A stretch of 64,000 nt of DNA. It comes from CAWBRT01 sp963832785. Its GTDB lineage: Bacteria; Acidobacteriota; Terriglobia; Terriglobales; Acidobacteriaceae. The position numbers and the translations under genes were made by a program. Shown one piece after another: positions 53,966 to 62,806 of the stretch (position 1 is its first letter; the number at the start of each line of letters is the position of its first letter). The stretch is taken from contig CAWHVF010000006.1 in assembly GCA_963832785.1 (NCBI GenBank), positions 1 through 64,000 of the forward strand, read 5' to 3'. The notes under the pieces were generated by a model. It was given only the letters and a program-made list of their open reading frames with translations, ran no database searches and was not told where the DNA came from.

Positions 53966-54613
53966 TCAGTCTTTTCCCCATTTTGACAGGGAGAGCATTT
54001 CTCCCATGAGGTACAAGTCGAAACAATGGCAAAATGCACCATTACTGATGTTTCGCAATTTCACGGCAACGGTTTTATCCAAGTTTATGGGGCGTGGTGG
54101 GCGCAATGAATTGAAAGAGTGTTTAGAAAAAAGTACACGATAACTTGGATCTCCGGAGAGCTCTTTCGTCGCAGCTTGGAGGCGGGTTGCAACATTCAGG
54201 GCTCGTCCAATATATTCAAGCTGCTGGTTCATCTCTATTTTAATCAAGTCACCCGCATCAACTCCAAACGTCAGTCCCACAGGTGAGGGTGGTCGTTGGA
54301 GTAGATCGCGTATCGGTGAATCAACGCCCATTTCGAAGCAAAGTGAAACGTCTACCAAAAAACCGAGTAGGTCTTTCTGAGAGATGTCGAGCGGCAATAG
54401 AAGGATCCAACCATCCCCAATAAATTTATAAATCTGCACCCCAATTTTACAGCCTCTTTCCAATATGTAATCTTTCAAGCGAATAAGCAGATTGCGCCAT
54501 TCCGCGAGATGGTCGGTCTGCTTTAGATCTTCGAGGATAGTAGTCGAGGAGCAAATATCGAATACAACCACCAATTTTCGTTCAATCGTTAGAACGTCAT
54601 TCTCTCTTGTCAT
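53966..54613 (-). CDS. Class III adenylate/guanylate cyclase-like protein
   Basis: The 215-residue protein is a stand-alone cyclase homology domain. Metal-binding Asp19 in VVVFDICSSTTIL and Asp67 in YKFIGDGW; substrate Lys63 in the same segment; transition-state Asn140 and Arg144 in RALNVATRLQ. All key residues are present, so it may be active. GC content is clearly lower than in its neighbours, which are a SRPBCC gene and a GT2 gene (7 bp from the latter's stop). I infer recent acquisition. No regulatory domain is attached. Confidence 0.75.
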   Translation of the reverse strand: MTRENDVLTIERKLVVVFDICSSTTILEDLKQTDHLAEWRNLLIRLKDYILERGCKIGVQIYKFIGDGWILLLPLDISQKDLLGFLVDVSLCFEMGVDSPIRDLLQRPPSPVGLTFGVDAGDLIKIEMNQQLEYIGRALNVATRLQAATKELSGDPSYRVLFSKHSFNSLRPPRPINLDKTVAVKLRNISNGAFCHCFDLYLMGEMLSLSKWGKD

Positions 54614-54619
54614 CAGGCA

Positions 54620-56368
54620 TTACACTCCCACCGGGAACGGCTTGGCGCGCCGCTCCGGGTTGGAACGCACCAGGGTGTCGAAGCGTCCCTGCAGTAGCGA
54701 CATCAGCCCCGTGTACCAGTAGCCGAAGACGAACAGCACCAGGAAGGGGACGGTGATGTAATTCTCGTTCTGCATGGCGTAAAGGATGGTCATGGCGAAG
54801 TAGCCGCCGATGACGAGCTCGATCCAGGGAACGATGCCCAGGCGCCGACGGTACTTCTTGGCCGCAACCGAGCGGTCGCTCTTGTTCTGCACCCGGTACT
54901 TCGGAGTGCGGGCGAAGGCCGTCTGCTTGCCCAGCAGGGCCTCGATGACTGCCTTGGAGTTGGTGATGGTCAGGCCAATGCCTAAAGCCATCAGGCACGG
55001 CAGGAACAGGAAGGTGCGATACCAGCGCCCCGGAAAAAGCTCCTTCTGCGAGACCAGGTAAAAGCTGGAGATGCTGAAGGTCGAAGCCAGGAACAGGGGC
55101 ACATCGATGTAAAGCATCTGGAACCAGCCCTGGTAGAAGCGAATGATCATGGCCGGCAGCAGCAGCACCGAGAGTGCGATCATCAGCGGGTAGCTGATGT
55201 TGGCCGTCAGGTGGTAGCAGGCCTCGATCTTCTCCCGGCGGTTCACCTTCGCGCGCAGCACCCGCGGCAGGTCTTTGAGCGCGCACTGGATCAGGCCCTT
55301 GGCCCAGCGCGCCTGCTGCGTCTTGAAGGCAGTCATCTCGATGGGCAGTTCGGCCGGGCACTCCACCTGCTGCAGGTAAGCGAACTTCCACCCCTTCAAC
55401 TGCGCGCGATAGCTGAGGTCGGTGTCTTCCGTCAGGGTATCGTGCTGCCATCCCCCGGCCTCTTCGATGGCGCGGATGCGCCACATGCCGGCGGTACCGT
55501 TGAAATTGAAGAACACGCCGGCGCGGGAGCGTCCGCCGTGCTCCAGCACGAAGTGGCCGTCCAGCAGGATGGCCTCGACTTCGGTCAGGAACGAATAGTT
55601 GCGGTTGATGTGCGTCCAGCGCGTCTGCACCATGCCGACCTGGGGATCGGCGAAGTGGTGGACCACCCGCATCAGCCAGTCGGGCGAGGGCGTGAAGTCG
55701 GCGTCGAAGATAGCTACGAGCTCGCCCCGGGCGCTCTTCAGCCCTTCCTGCAGCGCTCCCGCCTTGAAGCCGTGGCGGTTGGTGCGATGGTGATAGCTCA
55801 CCGGATAGCCGAGCGCCGCGTAGCGCTCGACCACCGCCCGCGCCGTTTCCACGGTCTCGTCGGTGGAGTCGTCCAGCACCTGGATGTCGAGCTTTTCGCG
55901 CGGATACTCCACCTTGCATACCGCATCCACCAGCCGGTCGATAACGAACTGTTCGTTGAAGATCGGCAACTGGATGGTTACCCGCGGCAGCTCCTGAAAG
56001 CGGAACTTGGGTTCGCCCGTGGCATGCTTGCGGTTGCGGTAGTACATCCAGACCAGTTGGTAGCGATGAAAGCCGTACGCGGCAAGAATGATGAGCACGA
56101 TGAAGTACGGGACCAACAACATCATGTCGAAGCCGTTGGCCTCATAAAGCCCTTTGAACGCCGGGTTCGTCTGTTTCTGCAAAAACTCGATGACCGGGTT
56201 CGGGCGGGCTTGAAAAAACGAAAATGCCGCCAGATAAAAGCTCAAGGCAGAGTCCAATTCATAATGCCGGTGGGACCGGACAAGGCGATTGTACCCGAAT
56301 TGCACCGGCAGATAACAGGGCTGGCTACAGGTATCGCTGTTCGAAACCGTATATATTCCCACGCCCAC
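54620..56368 (-). CDS. Cellulose-synthase-like family 2 glycosyltransferase
   Basis: The 582-residue membrane enzyme has a helix at about 82-103, then the GT2 domain with RVTIQLPIFNE, nucleotide motif DDSTD (166-170), DADF (222-225), TEDTD (313-317) and QQARW (351-355; the processive Q-x-x-R-W motif), then four or more C-terminal helices. It should make and export a beta-glycan. The start near 56368 is uncertain; a later start around residue 39 would remove a basic leader. Next upstream on the strand are fcl and gmd, so it may use products of the GDP-fucose route or an unrelated sugar. Confidence 0.8.
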   Translation of the reverse strand: MGVGIYTVSNSDTCSQPCYLPVQFGYNRLVRSHRHYELDSALSFYLAAFSFFQARPNPVIEFLQKQTNPAFKGLYEANGFDMMLLVPYFIVLIILAAYGFHRYQLVWMYYRNRKHATGEPKFRFQELPRVTIQLPIFNEQFVIDRLVDAVCKVEYPREKLDIQVLDDSTDETVETARAVVERYAALGYPVSYHHRTNRHGFKAGALQEGLKSARGELVAIFDADFTPSPDWLMRVVHHFADPQVGMVQTRWTHINRNYSFLTEVEAILLDGHFVLEHGGRSRAGVFFNFNGTAGMWRIRAIEEAGGWQHDTLTEDTDLSYRAQLKGWKFAYLQQVECPAELPIEMTAFKTQQARWAKGLIQCALKDLPRVLRAKVNRREKIEACYHLTANISYPLMIALSVLLLPAMIIRFYQGWFQMLYIDVPLFLASTFSISSFYLVSQKELFPGRWYRTFLFLPCLMALGIGLTITNSKAVIEALLGKQTAFARTPKYRVQNKSDRSVAAKKYRRRLGIVPWIELVIGGYFAMTILYAMQNENYITVPFLVLFVFGYWYTGLMSLLQGRFDTLVRSNPERRAKPFPVGV

Positions 56369-56405
56369 AAAGGAATAAGACGAAGCGCCGGAGACGGCAA
56401 AGAGA

Positions 56406-57392
56406 TCAGGCGAGGCTTATGGCCTGCCCGCTTAAGCGCTCGCAGGCTTCAGGGTAGACGCTTTCGATTCCCAGCCGCAGCGGGATCGTCGACTTCCAGC
56501 CCAGCGAACTCAGCAGGGAAACATCCAGCAGTTTGCGCGGAGTGCCGTCGGGCTTGGAGCTGTCAAATACCAGTTTGCCGGAGAAGCCGGTAACCTCGGC
56601 GATCAGAACCGCCAACTCGCGGATGGTGAGGTCGTGGCCGCAGCCGACGTTCACCAGGGGAGCGCCCGAGCCGGTCAGGCGCTGGAACTGCTCCTCCGGA
56701 AGCGACATCAGGAACACGCAGGCGTCGGCCATATCGTCGCTGTGCAAAAACTCCCGGCGCACGTTGCCCGTTCCCCAAACCTCGACCTCGGCTTGGCCGC
56801 TCAGTTTGGCCAAATGCATCTTGCGCAGCAGCGCCGGCAGCACGTGCGCGCGCCGCGGATCGTAATTGTCGTTGGGGCCGTAGAGGTTGGTGGGCATGAC
56901 TGCCAGGTATTGCGTGCCGTACTGCCGGTTGTAGGCGCGGCACATCTCGATTCCGGCCAGTTTGGCAACCGCGTAGGCCTGGTTGGTGGGCTCCAAAGGC
57001 CCGCTCAGCAAATAGGACTCTTTGATCGGCTGCGGGCACTCGCGGGGATAGATACAACTGGAGCCAAGAAACAGCAGCCGCTTTACCCGGTGGCGGTGAG
57101 CGGCGGCGATGACGTTGGTCTGAATGGCAAGGTTCTGGTAAATGAACTCGGCCGGCTCGCTTTCGTTGGCCAGAATGCCGCCGACCCTGGCGGCGCACAG
57201 AAAAACGAACTCCGGCCGCTCAGCGGCAAAAAACGCTTCCACCGCGTTGGCGTCGGTCAGCTCAAGCTCGGCATGGGTGCGGGTGATCAGCTTTGCGCCC
57301 TCTTCAACCTGCAGGCGCCGCAGGATGGCCGAACCCGCCAGCCCGCAGTGGCCGGCGACGAAGATGCGGGCGCCTTGCCAGGCACTAGTCAT
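56406..57392 (-). CDS. fcl: GDP-L-fucose synthase
   Basis: The 328-residue SDR has IFVAGHCGLAGSAI (family AGHxGxxGSA), NLAIQTNVIAAAHRH, FLGSSCIYP (catalytic Ser and Cys), YAVAKLAGIEMCRAY (YxxxK), and the substrate loop NLYGPNDNYDPRRAHVLPALLRKMHLAK with RREFLHSDDMADA. It converts the 4-keto-6-deoxymannose product of Gmd to GDP-L-fucose. Start overlaps the gmd stop by 8 bp, so both are coupled. Confidence 0.9.
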   Translation of the reverse strand: MTSAWQGARIFVAGHCGLAGSAILRRLQVEEGAKLITRTHAELELTDANAVEAFFAAERPEFVFLCAARVGGILANESEPAEFIYQNLAIQTNVIAAAHRHRVKRLLFLGSSCIYPRECPQPIKESYLLSGPLEPTNQAYAVAKLAGIEMCRAYNRQYGTQYLAVMPTNLYGPNDNYDPRRAHVLPALLRKMHLAKLSGQAEVEVWGTGNVRREFLHSDDMADACVFLMSLPEEQFQRLTGSGAPLVNVGCGHDLTIRELAVLIAEVTGFSGKLVFDSSKPDGTPRKLLDVSLLSSLGWKSTIPLRLGIESVYPEACERLSGQAISLA

Positions 57393-58473
57393 GATAGTTT
57401 TTCGCCCTGTGCCCGTTCTGGCTGATTAAGTGGTCGCGCTTGGCGGATGCCAGATCTGCCTGCACCATCTCCGTCACCAGCTCGCGGAAGCTGGTTTTGG
57501 ACCGCCAGCCCAGCTTTTCCCGCGCCTTGGCCGCGTCGCCCAGCAGCGTTTCCACCTCCGAGGGGCGGAAGTAGCGCGGAGAAACGGCGACGATCACCTG
57601 GCCGGTGGCGTCGGTGCCCTTTTCTTCGACCTCCGATCCGCTCCAACTGATCTGCATTCCCAGCTCCGCCGCCGCGCATTCCACGAATTCACGCACGCTG
57701 TGCTGTTCGCCGGTGGCGATCACGAAATCTTCCGGCGCCTCCTGCTGCAGCATTAGCCACATCATCTCGGCATAATCGGCGGCGTGTCCCCAGTCGCGCC
57801 TGGCATCCAGATTACCCAGCCAGAGGCAGCTTTGCAGCCCCAGCTTGATCCGCGCCAGGCCGCGGGTGATCTTGCGGGTGACGAAGGTTTCGCCGCGCAC
57901 CGGCGATTCGTGATTGAACAGGATACCGTTGCAGGCGTAGATGCCATAGGCTTCGCGGTAGTTGACGGTGATCCAGTAAGCGTAGAGTTTCGAGACCGCG
58001 TAGGGAGAGCGCGGATAGAAAGGCGTCTTTTCCGTCTGCGGCATCTGTTGAACCAGGCCGAAAAGCTCGGAGGTGGAAGCCTGGTAAAAGCGTGTTTTGC
58101 GTTCCAGGCCCAGGCTGCGGATGGCCTCCAGGAAGCGCAGCGTGCCGATGGCGTTGACGTCGGAGGTATACTCCGGCTGCTCGAAGGAAACCGCCACATG
58201 GCTTTGCGCCGCCAGGTTGTAGATCTCATCCGGCTGCACCTTCTGCACGATGTGTACCAGGCTGCTGGAGTCGGTCATATCGCCGTGGTGCAGGATCATC
58301 CGGCGGTCGGGAAGATGGGGATCTTCGTAAAGGTGGTCGATGCGCTCGGTGTTGAAAAGCGAGGTGCGCCGCTTGACGCCGTGGACAATGTACCCTTTGC
58401 CCAGCAGAAACTCGGCCAGGTAAGCGCCGTCCTGCCCGGTGATGCCTGAGATGAGAGCGATTTTCGCCGGCAT
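57385..58473 (-). CDS. gmd: GDP-mannose 4,6-dehydratase
   Basis: The 362-residue SDR starts with ALISGITGQDGAYLAEFLL (TGxxGQDG), then RRTSLFNTERIDHLY, QASTSELFGLVQQMPQTEKTPFYPRSPYAVSKLYAYW (catalytic Thr, Glu, Tyr, Lys), GILFNHESPVRGETFVTRKITR and ARRDWGHAADYAEMMWLML. All Gmd residues are present. It makes GDP-4-keto-6-deoxy-D-mannose, the substrate for Fcl directly downstream. First gene of the gmd-fcl pair. Confidence 0.93.
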   Translation of the reverse strand: MPAKIALISGITGQDGAYLAEFLLGKGYIVHGVKRRTSLFNTERIDHLYEDPHLPDRRMILHHGDMTDSSSLVHIVQKVQPDEIYNLAAQSHVAVSFEQPEYTSDVNAIGTLRFLEAIRSLGLERKTRFYQASTSELFGLVQQMPQTEKTPFYPRSPYAVSKLYAYWITVNYREAYGIYACNGILFNHESPVRGETFVTRKITRGLARIKLGLQSCLWLGNLDARRDWGHAADYAEMMWLMLQQEAPEDFVIATGEQHSVREFVECAAAELGMQISWSGSEVEEKGTDATGQVIVAVSPRYFRPSEVETLLGDAAKAREKLGWRSKTSFRELVTEMVQADLASAKRDHLISQNGHRAKNYHD

Positions 58474-58691
58474 GGAAGAGATCGATCACTCCTTCTGGGA
58501 GTATCGGCAAAGCTTATTTCAACCCGTGCAACATTTTACAACGCTGCCTGAAGCTGCTGCAGGCCGTAGCTGGCGGATTCAGGTTGGAGCTGCATTTGCC
58601 GGCGCTTCCGAATGCGAGCTTCCGGTTGCGGATACAATAATCGTTTGAGTTGTTTGCGGTTTGACGGAGACACGCGGGGGAAGTCCGGGCC

Positions 58692-59738
58692 ATGAGCCTC
58701 AGTAAGCAACAAGCCTTGGAGATGTTTCGCTCCGACGATCTGATCGGCATCGGCATGGAAGCCGACGCCGTGCGCCGCCGCCTGCATCCTGACGGCATCG
58801 TCACTTACATCATCGACCGCAACATCAACTACACCAATTTCTGCACCGAGTATTGCAGCTTCTGCGCCTTCTATCGTCCGCTGAAAGGCAAGCTCGCGGC
58901 CGAGGGCTACATCCTCGACTTCGAGACCATTTACGAGAAGATCCGCGAGACCGTCGAGCTGGGCGGCACCGGCGTGCTCATGCAGGGCGGGCTGCATCCC
59001 GACCTCAAGATCGATTATTTCGAGCGTATGCTGAGCGGCATCAAGCAGCGCTTCCCCCAGGTTCACATGCACTGCTTCTCGGCCTCGGAGATTCTGGCCA
59101 TCGCCGAATACAGCCAGCTCGGCGTGGAGGAGACCATCAAGCGCCTGCGCGCCGCGGGGCTGGACTCGATTCCCGGCGGCGGTGCCGAAATCCTCGACGA
59201 CGAAGTGCGGCGGCGCGTCGCCCGCCTCAAGTGCCTGACCGACGACTGGCTGCTGGTGCACCGCACCGCTCACCGCCTGGGCATGAAGACCACCGCTACC
59301 ATGATGTTCGGCGTGGGCGAAACCTGCGAGCACCGCGTCAACCACTTCCAGCGAATCTACGACCTGCAGGAAGAGACCGGCGGCTTCACCGCCTTCATTC
59401 CCTGGTCTTTTCAGCCGCACAACACCGCCCTGGGCGGGCGCGGCTGGGACGAGGCCACCGCCGTGGACTACCTCAAAACTTTGGCCATTTCCCGGGTCTT
59501 TCTCTCCAACTTCCCCAATGTGCAGTCGAGTTGGGTGACACAGGGGCTGAAGATCTGCCAGATCGGGCTGCGCTTCGGCGGCAACGACGTCGGCTCGGTC
59601 ATGATCGAGGAGAACGTGGTGGCCTCGGCCGGCGTGCGCAACTGCACCAGCGAAGAAGAGCTGCGCCATATCATTCGCGATGCCGGCTTCCGCCCGGTGC
59701 AGCGCGATACGCTCTACCGGACGTACTTCCTCAACTGA
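58692..59738 (+). CDS. mqnC: Cyclic dehypoxanthine futalosine synthase
   Basis: The 348-residue radical-SAM enzyme binds its [4Fe-4S] cluster with Cys51, Cys55, Cys58 (CTEYCSFC). GTGVLMQGGLHPDLKIDYFE, HCFSASEILAIAEYS, GLDSIPGGGAEILDDEVRRRV and TAFIPWSFQPHNTALGG follow the MqnC order. It cyclises dehypoxanthine futalosine, the step before MqnD (52 kb). The start ATG 58692 follows a GGGGGAAG about 13 nt upstream. A hairpin follows the stop. Confidence 0.93.
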   Translation: MSLSKQQALEMFRSDDLIGIGMEADAVRRRLHPDGIVTYIIDRNINYTNFCTEYCSFCAFYRPLKGKLAAEGYILDFETIYEKIRETVELGGTGVLMQGGLHPDLKIDYFERMLSGIKQRFPQVHMHCFSASEILAIAEYSQLGVEETIKRLRAAGLDSIPGGGAEILDDEVRRRVARLKCLTDDWLLVHRTAHRLGMKTTATMMFGVGETCEHRVNHFQRIYDLQEETGGFTAFIPWSFQPHNTALGGRGWDEATAVDYLKTLAISRVFLSNFPNVQSSWVTQGLKICQIGLRFGGNDVGSVMIEENVVASAGVRNCTSEEELRHIIRDAGFRPVQRDTLYRTYFLN

Positions 59739-59760
59739 CAGCTTGCGCACGAGTCTCTGA

Positions 59761-59799
59761 GGCGAGACACGGTGAAGCGCTGAACAACCGTGTTTCGCC
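59761..59799 (+). terminator. Hairpin downstream of mqnC
   Basis: ggcgagacacgg (59761-59772) pairs with ccgtgtttcgcc (59788-59799), 12 bp with one GU pair, loop of 15 nt. It lies 22 nt after the mqnC stop. No U tract follows, so it may be factor-dependent or only protect the 3' end. Confidence 0.5.
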
Positions 59800-59925
59800 C
59801 TGTCGGGCCCAGAACGTAAGTAGCTGATTTTGCGTGGGTTATTTCTCGTCTTTTGGCTGTGCAATGTCTTTTGTTGTCTCTACGGGGTGCTGGATGTGGA
59901 CGGCGCCTGTTTTTCCCCTGCCTAT

Positions 59926-59954
59926 TTGACGGGAACGGCGAATTTAGTTAGAAC
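59926..59954 (+). promoter_or_regulatory. Sigma-70-type promoter for the glycan operon
   Basis: TTGACG (59926-59931) and TAGAAC (59949-59954) are separated by exactly 17 bp and lie about 100 nt upstream of the first gene of the rightward glycan operon. The -35 matches the consensus at five of six positions, the -10 at four of six. Confidence 0.5.
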
Positions 59955-60061
59955 GAGTGAAGCGCTGCCCCAGCGGTTTCGCCGGGCGCTCAAGCCGTAG
60001 GAATGCGGGCGGGTCCTCCTCCCATCCATTCTTCCCGAGGCGAGGAGGCCTGTTGATCAAC

Positions 60062-60982
60062 ATGACTGCAGGGAAGCCAGTTGCGCCGATCGCGCTTTTT
60101 GTCTACAACCGCCCCTGGCATGCCAGGCAAACCGTGGAGGCGCTGCAGCGCAACTCCCTGGCCGGGCAGAGCGACCTGTTCATATTCTCCGACGCGCCCA
60201 AGCGTCCAGATGCGGCCGAGGCCGTGCGGCAGGTCCGCGACTACATAAGAACCATCTCCGGATTCAAGTCGCTCCAGATCATCGAGCGCCCGCACAACTT
60301 CGGCCTCGCCAAATCGATCATCGAGGGCGCTACCTGCTTGAGTGAACAATTCGGCCGGTTCATCGTCCTTGAAGACGACATCGTAACTTCTCCGCATTTC
60401 CTCGCCTACATGAACGACGCCCTGGAGCGCTACGCCGACGATGAGCGCGTGATCAGCATTCATGCCTATGTCTACCCGGTCGCTCGGGCGCTGCCGGAGG
60501 CCTTTTTCCTGCCCGGCGCGGATTGCTGGGGATGGGCAAGCTGGCGGCGCGGATGGAAGCTGTTCAATCCCGATGGACAATTTCTGCTGGACGAGCTGCG
60601 GCGGAGAAAGCTGACTGGCGCTTTCGATTTCAACGGGGCCTATCCGTATTCGAAGATGCTGGAAGGCCAGATCAAAGGCACCAACGACTCCTGGGCGGTG
60701 CGCTGGTACGCCTCGGCCTTTCTGGCCGGCAAGCTGACTCTCTATCCCGGGCGCAGCCTGGTGAACAACATAGGAAACGACAGCAGCGGCACTCATTGCG
60801 GGGATTCTCACAGCTTCGATGCCGCGCTGAGCAAGACGCCCATTGACCTCAGCTCGATCAACGTTGAAGCTTCCGCGCCGGCGAGAGAGGCGTTCGAAGA
60901 TTATTTCAAGCAAAGTAACGGAGGACGGTGGTGGCGCTGGCTGGGGAAGCTGGGGGCCTTTTCAAGGCGGGAGCGGCGATGA
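60062..60982 (+). CDS. Glycosyltransferase, GT2-like fold
   Basis: The 306-residue protein has the GT-A nucleotide fold: PIALFVYNRPWHARQTVEAL at the start, RPHNFGLAKSIIEGA, and the DxD-like FIVLEDDIVTSPHFLAYMNDAL. Later ADCWGWASWRRGWKLF and NNIGNDSSGTHCG are typical of sugar transferases in O-antigen and capsule loci. TTG 60053 with AGGAGG at good spacing is an alternative start three codons upstream. It overlaps the next gene by 4 nt (ATGA). Sugar donor unknown. Confidence 0.75.
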   Translation: MTAGKPVAPIALFVYNRPWHARQTVEALQRNSLAGQSDLFIFSDAPKRPDAAEAVRQVRDYIRTISGFKSLQIIERPHNFGLAKSIIEGATCLSEQFGRFIVLEDDIVTSPHFLAYMNDALERYADDERVISIHAYVYPVARALPEAFFLPGADCWGWASWRRGWKLFNPDGQFLLDELRRRKLTGAFDFNGAYPYSKMLEGQIKGTNDSWAVRWYASAFLAGKLTLYPGRSLVNNIGNDSSGTHCGDSHSFDAALSKTPIDLSSINVEASAPAREAFEDYFKQSNGGRWWRWLGKLGAFSRRERR

Positions 60983-61797
60983 GCTCACTACGAGACTTGG
61001 CGCGCGATTGGTCGCCCCCGGCCGTGCGCCGCTTGGCCCAGCGGATTCGCGGCGGCGGCATACGTTTCGAGGGTGAGTTCGCCACCTGGGGAGATGCCTG
61101 CGCGCATTCCGCCGGCTACCAGTCGAAAGATATTCTTGCCAAAGTGCTGGCGGCAACGCTCAAGGTAAAGCGCGGAGAAGCGGTGTTTGAACGGGATTCG
61201 GTCCTCTTCGGCGAAGTCGAATACGCCTGGCCGGTGCTGGCGGGCTTGCTATGGGTCGCCGCGCAGAATGCTGGACGGTTGAACGTGCTGGATTTTGGCG
61301 GCGCGCTGGGAAGCAGCTACTTCCAGCACCGGGAGTTCCTCAAGGGCCTTCCATCGCTTCGCTGGAACGTGGTCGAGCAGCCGCATTATGTCGAAGCCGG
61401 GCAGGCCCACATTCAGGACGAAGAACTGCGCTTTTACCACTCGATTCAAGAATGCCTGGCGGAGAATGCGCCCAACGCCGTCTTGTTATCGAGCGTGTTG
61501 CAGTACCTGCCGGAGCCGGCAAGCGTCTTTCCTTCCTTGCTACAGACAGGGGCGGATGCGGTGATCATCGATCGCACCATCATCAATCACTCTGGCTCCG
61601 ACCGCATATACGTGCAGCATGTTCCATCTTCTATTTATGCCGCATCCTATCCCTGCCGCTCGTTGTCGGAACCAGGCTTGCTCGCCGCCGCGCGCGCCTG
61701 CTATCGGCTCGATACTGATTTCCCGAGCCTCAACTTTCCTGTTTTGGAATCTATCGACTCCGAGTTCAAAGGATATCTGCTCAAGAGGATACCCTAG
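60979..61797 (+). CDS. TIGR04325-family methyltransferase
   Basis: The 272-residue protein starts with a helical segment, then FEGEFATWGDACAHSAGYQS, KVKRGEAVFERDSVLFGEVEYAWPVLAGLLW, LNVLDFGGALGSSYFQH (SAM motif I) and RWNVVEQPHYVEAG. These are hallmarks of the TIGR04325 putative methyltransferases found in glycan loci. It should methylate a sugar or sugar-linked group. ATGA overlap with the upstream glycosyltransferase; 13 bp to the next gene. Confidence 0.85.
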   Translation: MSSLRDLARDWSPPAVRRLAQRIRGGGIRFEGEFATWGDACAHSAGYQSKDILAKVLAATLKVKRGEAVFERDSVLFGEVEYAWPVLAGLLWVAAQNAGRLNVLDFGGALGSSYFQHREFLKGLPSLRWNVVEQPHYVEAGQAHIQDEELRFYHSIQECLAENAPNAVLLSSVLQYLPEPASVFPSLLQTGADAVIIDRTIINHSGSDRIYVQHVPSSIYAASYPCRSLSEPGLLAAARACYRLDTDFPSLNFPVLESIDSEFKGYLLKRIP

Positions 61798-61810
61798 AGG
61801 ATAAGCAGAC

Positions 61811-62806
61811 ATGAACGGTTATGGAAACAAGCGGATTTTGATCACCGGCGGTCTCGGCTTCATCGGCTCCAACCTGGCGCGGGCGCTGGTTGCCCAGGGG
61901 GCGGATGTAACCTTGGCCGATAGCCTCATTCCCCAATATGGCGGAAACCTTTTTAACGTGGCCGATATTCGCGATAAGGTTACGGTGAATGTCTGCGACG
62001 TGCGCGACCCGTTCGCCATTGCTTATCTGCTCCAGGGCAAGGACTACCTGTTCAACCTGGCGGGGCAGACCAGTCATCTGGACTCGATGGCCGACCCGCA
62101 GACGGACCTCAACATCAATGCCGTGGCGCAGCTTTCAATCCTGGAGGCTTGCCGCAAGGTCAACCCCGGCATCAAGATTGTCTTCGCCAGCACCCGCCAG
62201 CTTTATGGCAAGCCTGCGTATCTTCCGGTGGACGAGAAGCACCCCATCAATCCGGTGGATGTCAACGGGATTAACAAGCTGGCCGGGGAGTGGTATCACC
62301 TGCTCTATAACAATGTTTACGGCATACGCGCCTGCGCCCTGCGGCTGACGAATACCTATGGCCCCGGCATGCGCGTGAAGGATGCCCGGCAGACATTCCT
62401 TGGCATCTGGGTGCGGTTGCTGGTTGAAGGTAAACCGATAAAGGTTTTTGGCGACGGGCTGCAGTTAAGGGACTTTAATTACGTCGATGACTGTGTCGAG
62501 GCGCTGCTGCTTGCAGGGGCGAGCCAGAGCGCCGATGGCAAGGTCTACAACCTGGGCAGCGCAGAAGTAATTTGCCTGAAAGCTCTGGCGCAAATGATGG
62601 TGCAACTGGTGCCGGGAGGCGCTTTCGAACTGGTCCCCTTCCCGCCGGAGCGAAAGGCAATTGACATAGGCGATTACTATAGCGATTTTTCTCTCATCAG
62701 GGGCGAACTTGGCTGGCAGCCCAAGGTGAGCCTGCGCAAAGGGCTCGAACGGACAATAGCGTATTACCAGGCGCATCGCCGCAATTACTGGGACGACAAT
62801 CTATGA
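61811..62806 (+). CDS. Extended SDR, NDP-sugar epimerase/dehydratase-like
   Basis: The 331-residue protein has ILITGGLGFIGSNLARAL (GxxGxxG, residues 10-27), ASTRQLYG for the Ser/Thr site, and YLPVDEKHPINPVDVNGINKLAGEWYH where YxxxK is expected. Here position 152 is Asn, not Tyr, while Lys156 is kept. RDFNYVDDCVEALLLA and LGWQPKVSLRKGLERTIAYY are typical NDP-sugar epimerase segments. Overlaps the aminotransferase start by 4 nt. Whether it is catalytically altered or a known subclass needs checking. Confidence 0.75.
   Translation: MNGYGNKRILITGGLGFIGSNLARALVAQGADVTLADSLIPQYGGNLFNVADIRDKVTVNVCDVRDPFAIAYLLQGKDYLFNLAGQTSHLDSMADPQTDLNINAVAQLSILEACRKVNPGIKIVFASTRQLYGKPAYLPVDEKHPINPVDVNGINKLAGEWYHLLYNNVYGIRACALRLTNTYGPGMRVKDARQTFLGIWVRLLVEGKPIKVFGDGLQLRDFNYVDDCVEALLLAGASQSADGKVYNLGSAEVICLKALAQMMVQLVPGGAFELVPFPPERKAIDIGDYYSDFSLIRGELGWQPKVSLRKGLERTIAYYQAHRRNYWDDNL

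Noticed and set aside
58536..59864. Long minus-strand frame opposite mqnC
   Set aside because: Antisense shadow of a gene with clear radical-SAM cysteines; no motif of its own.
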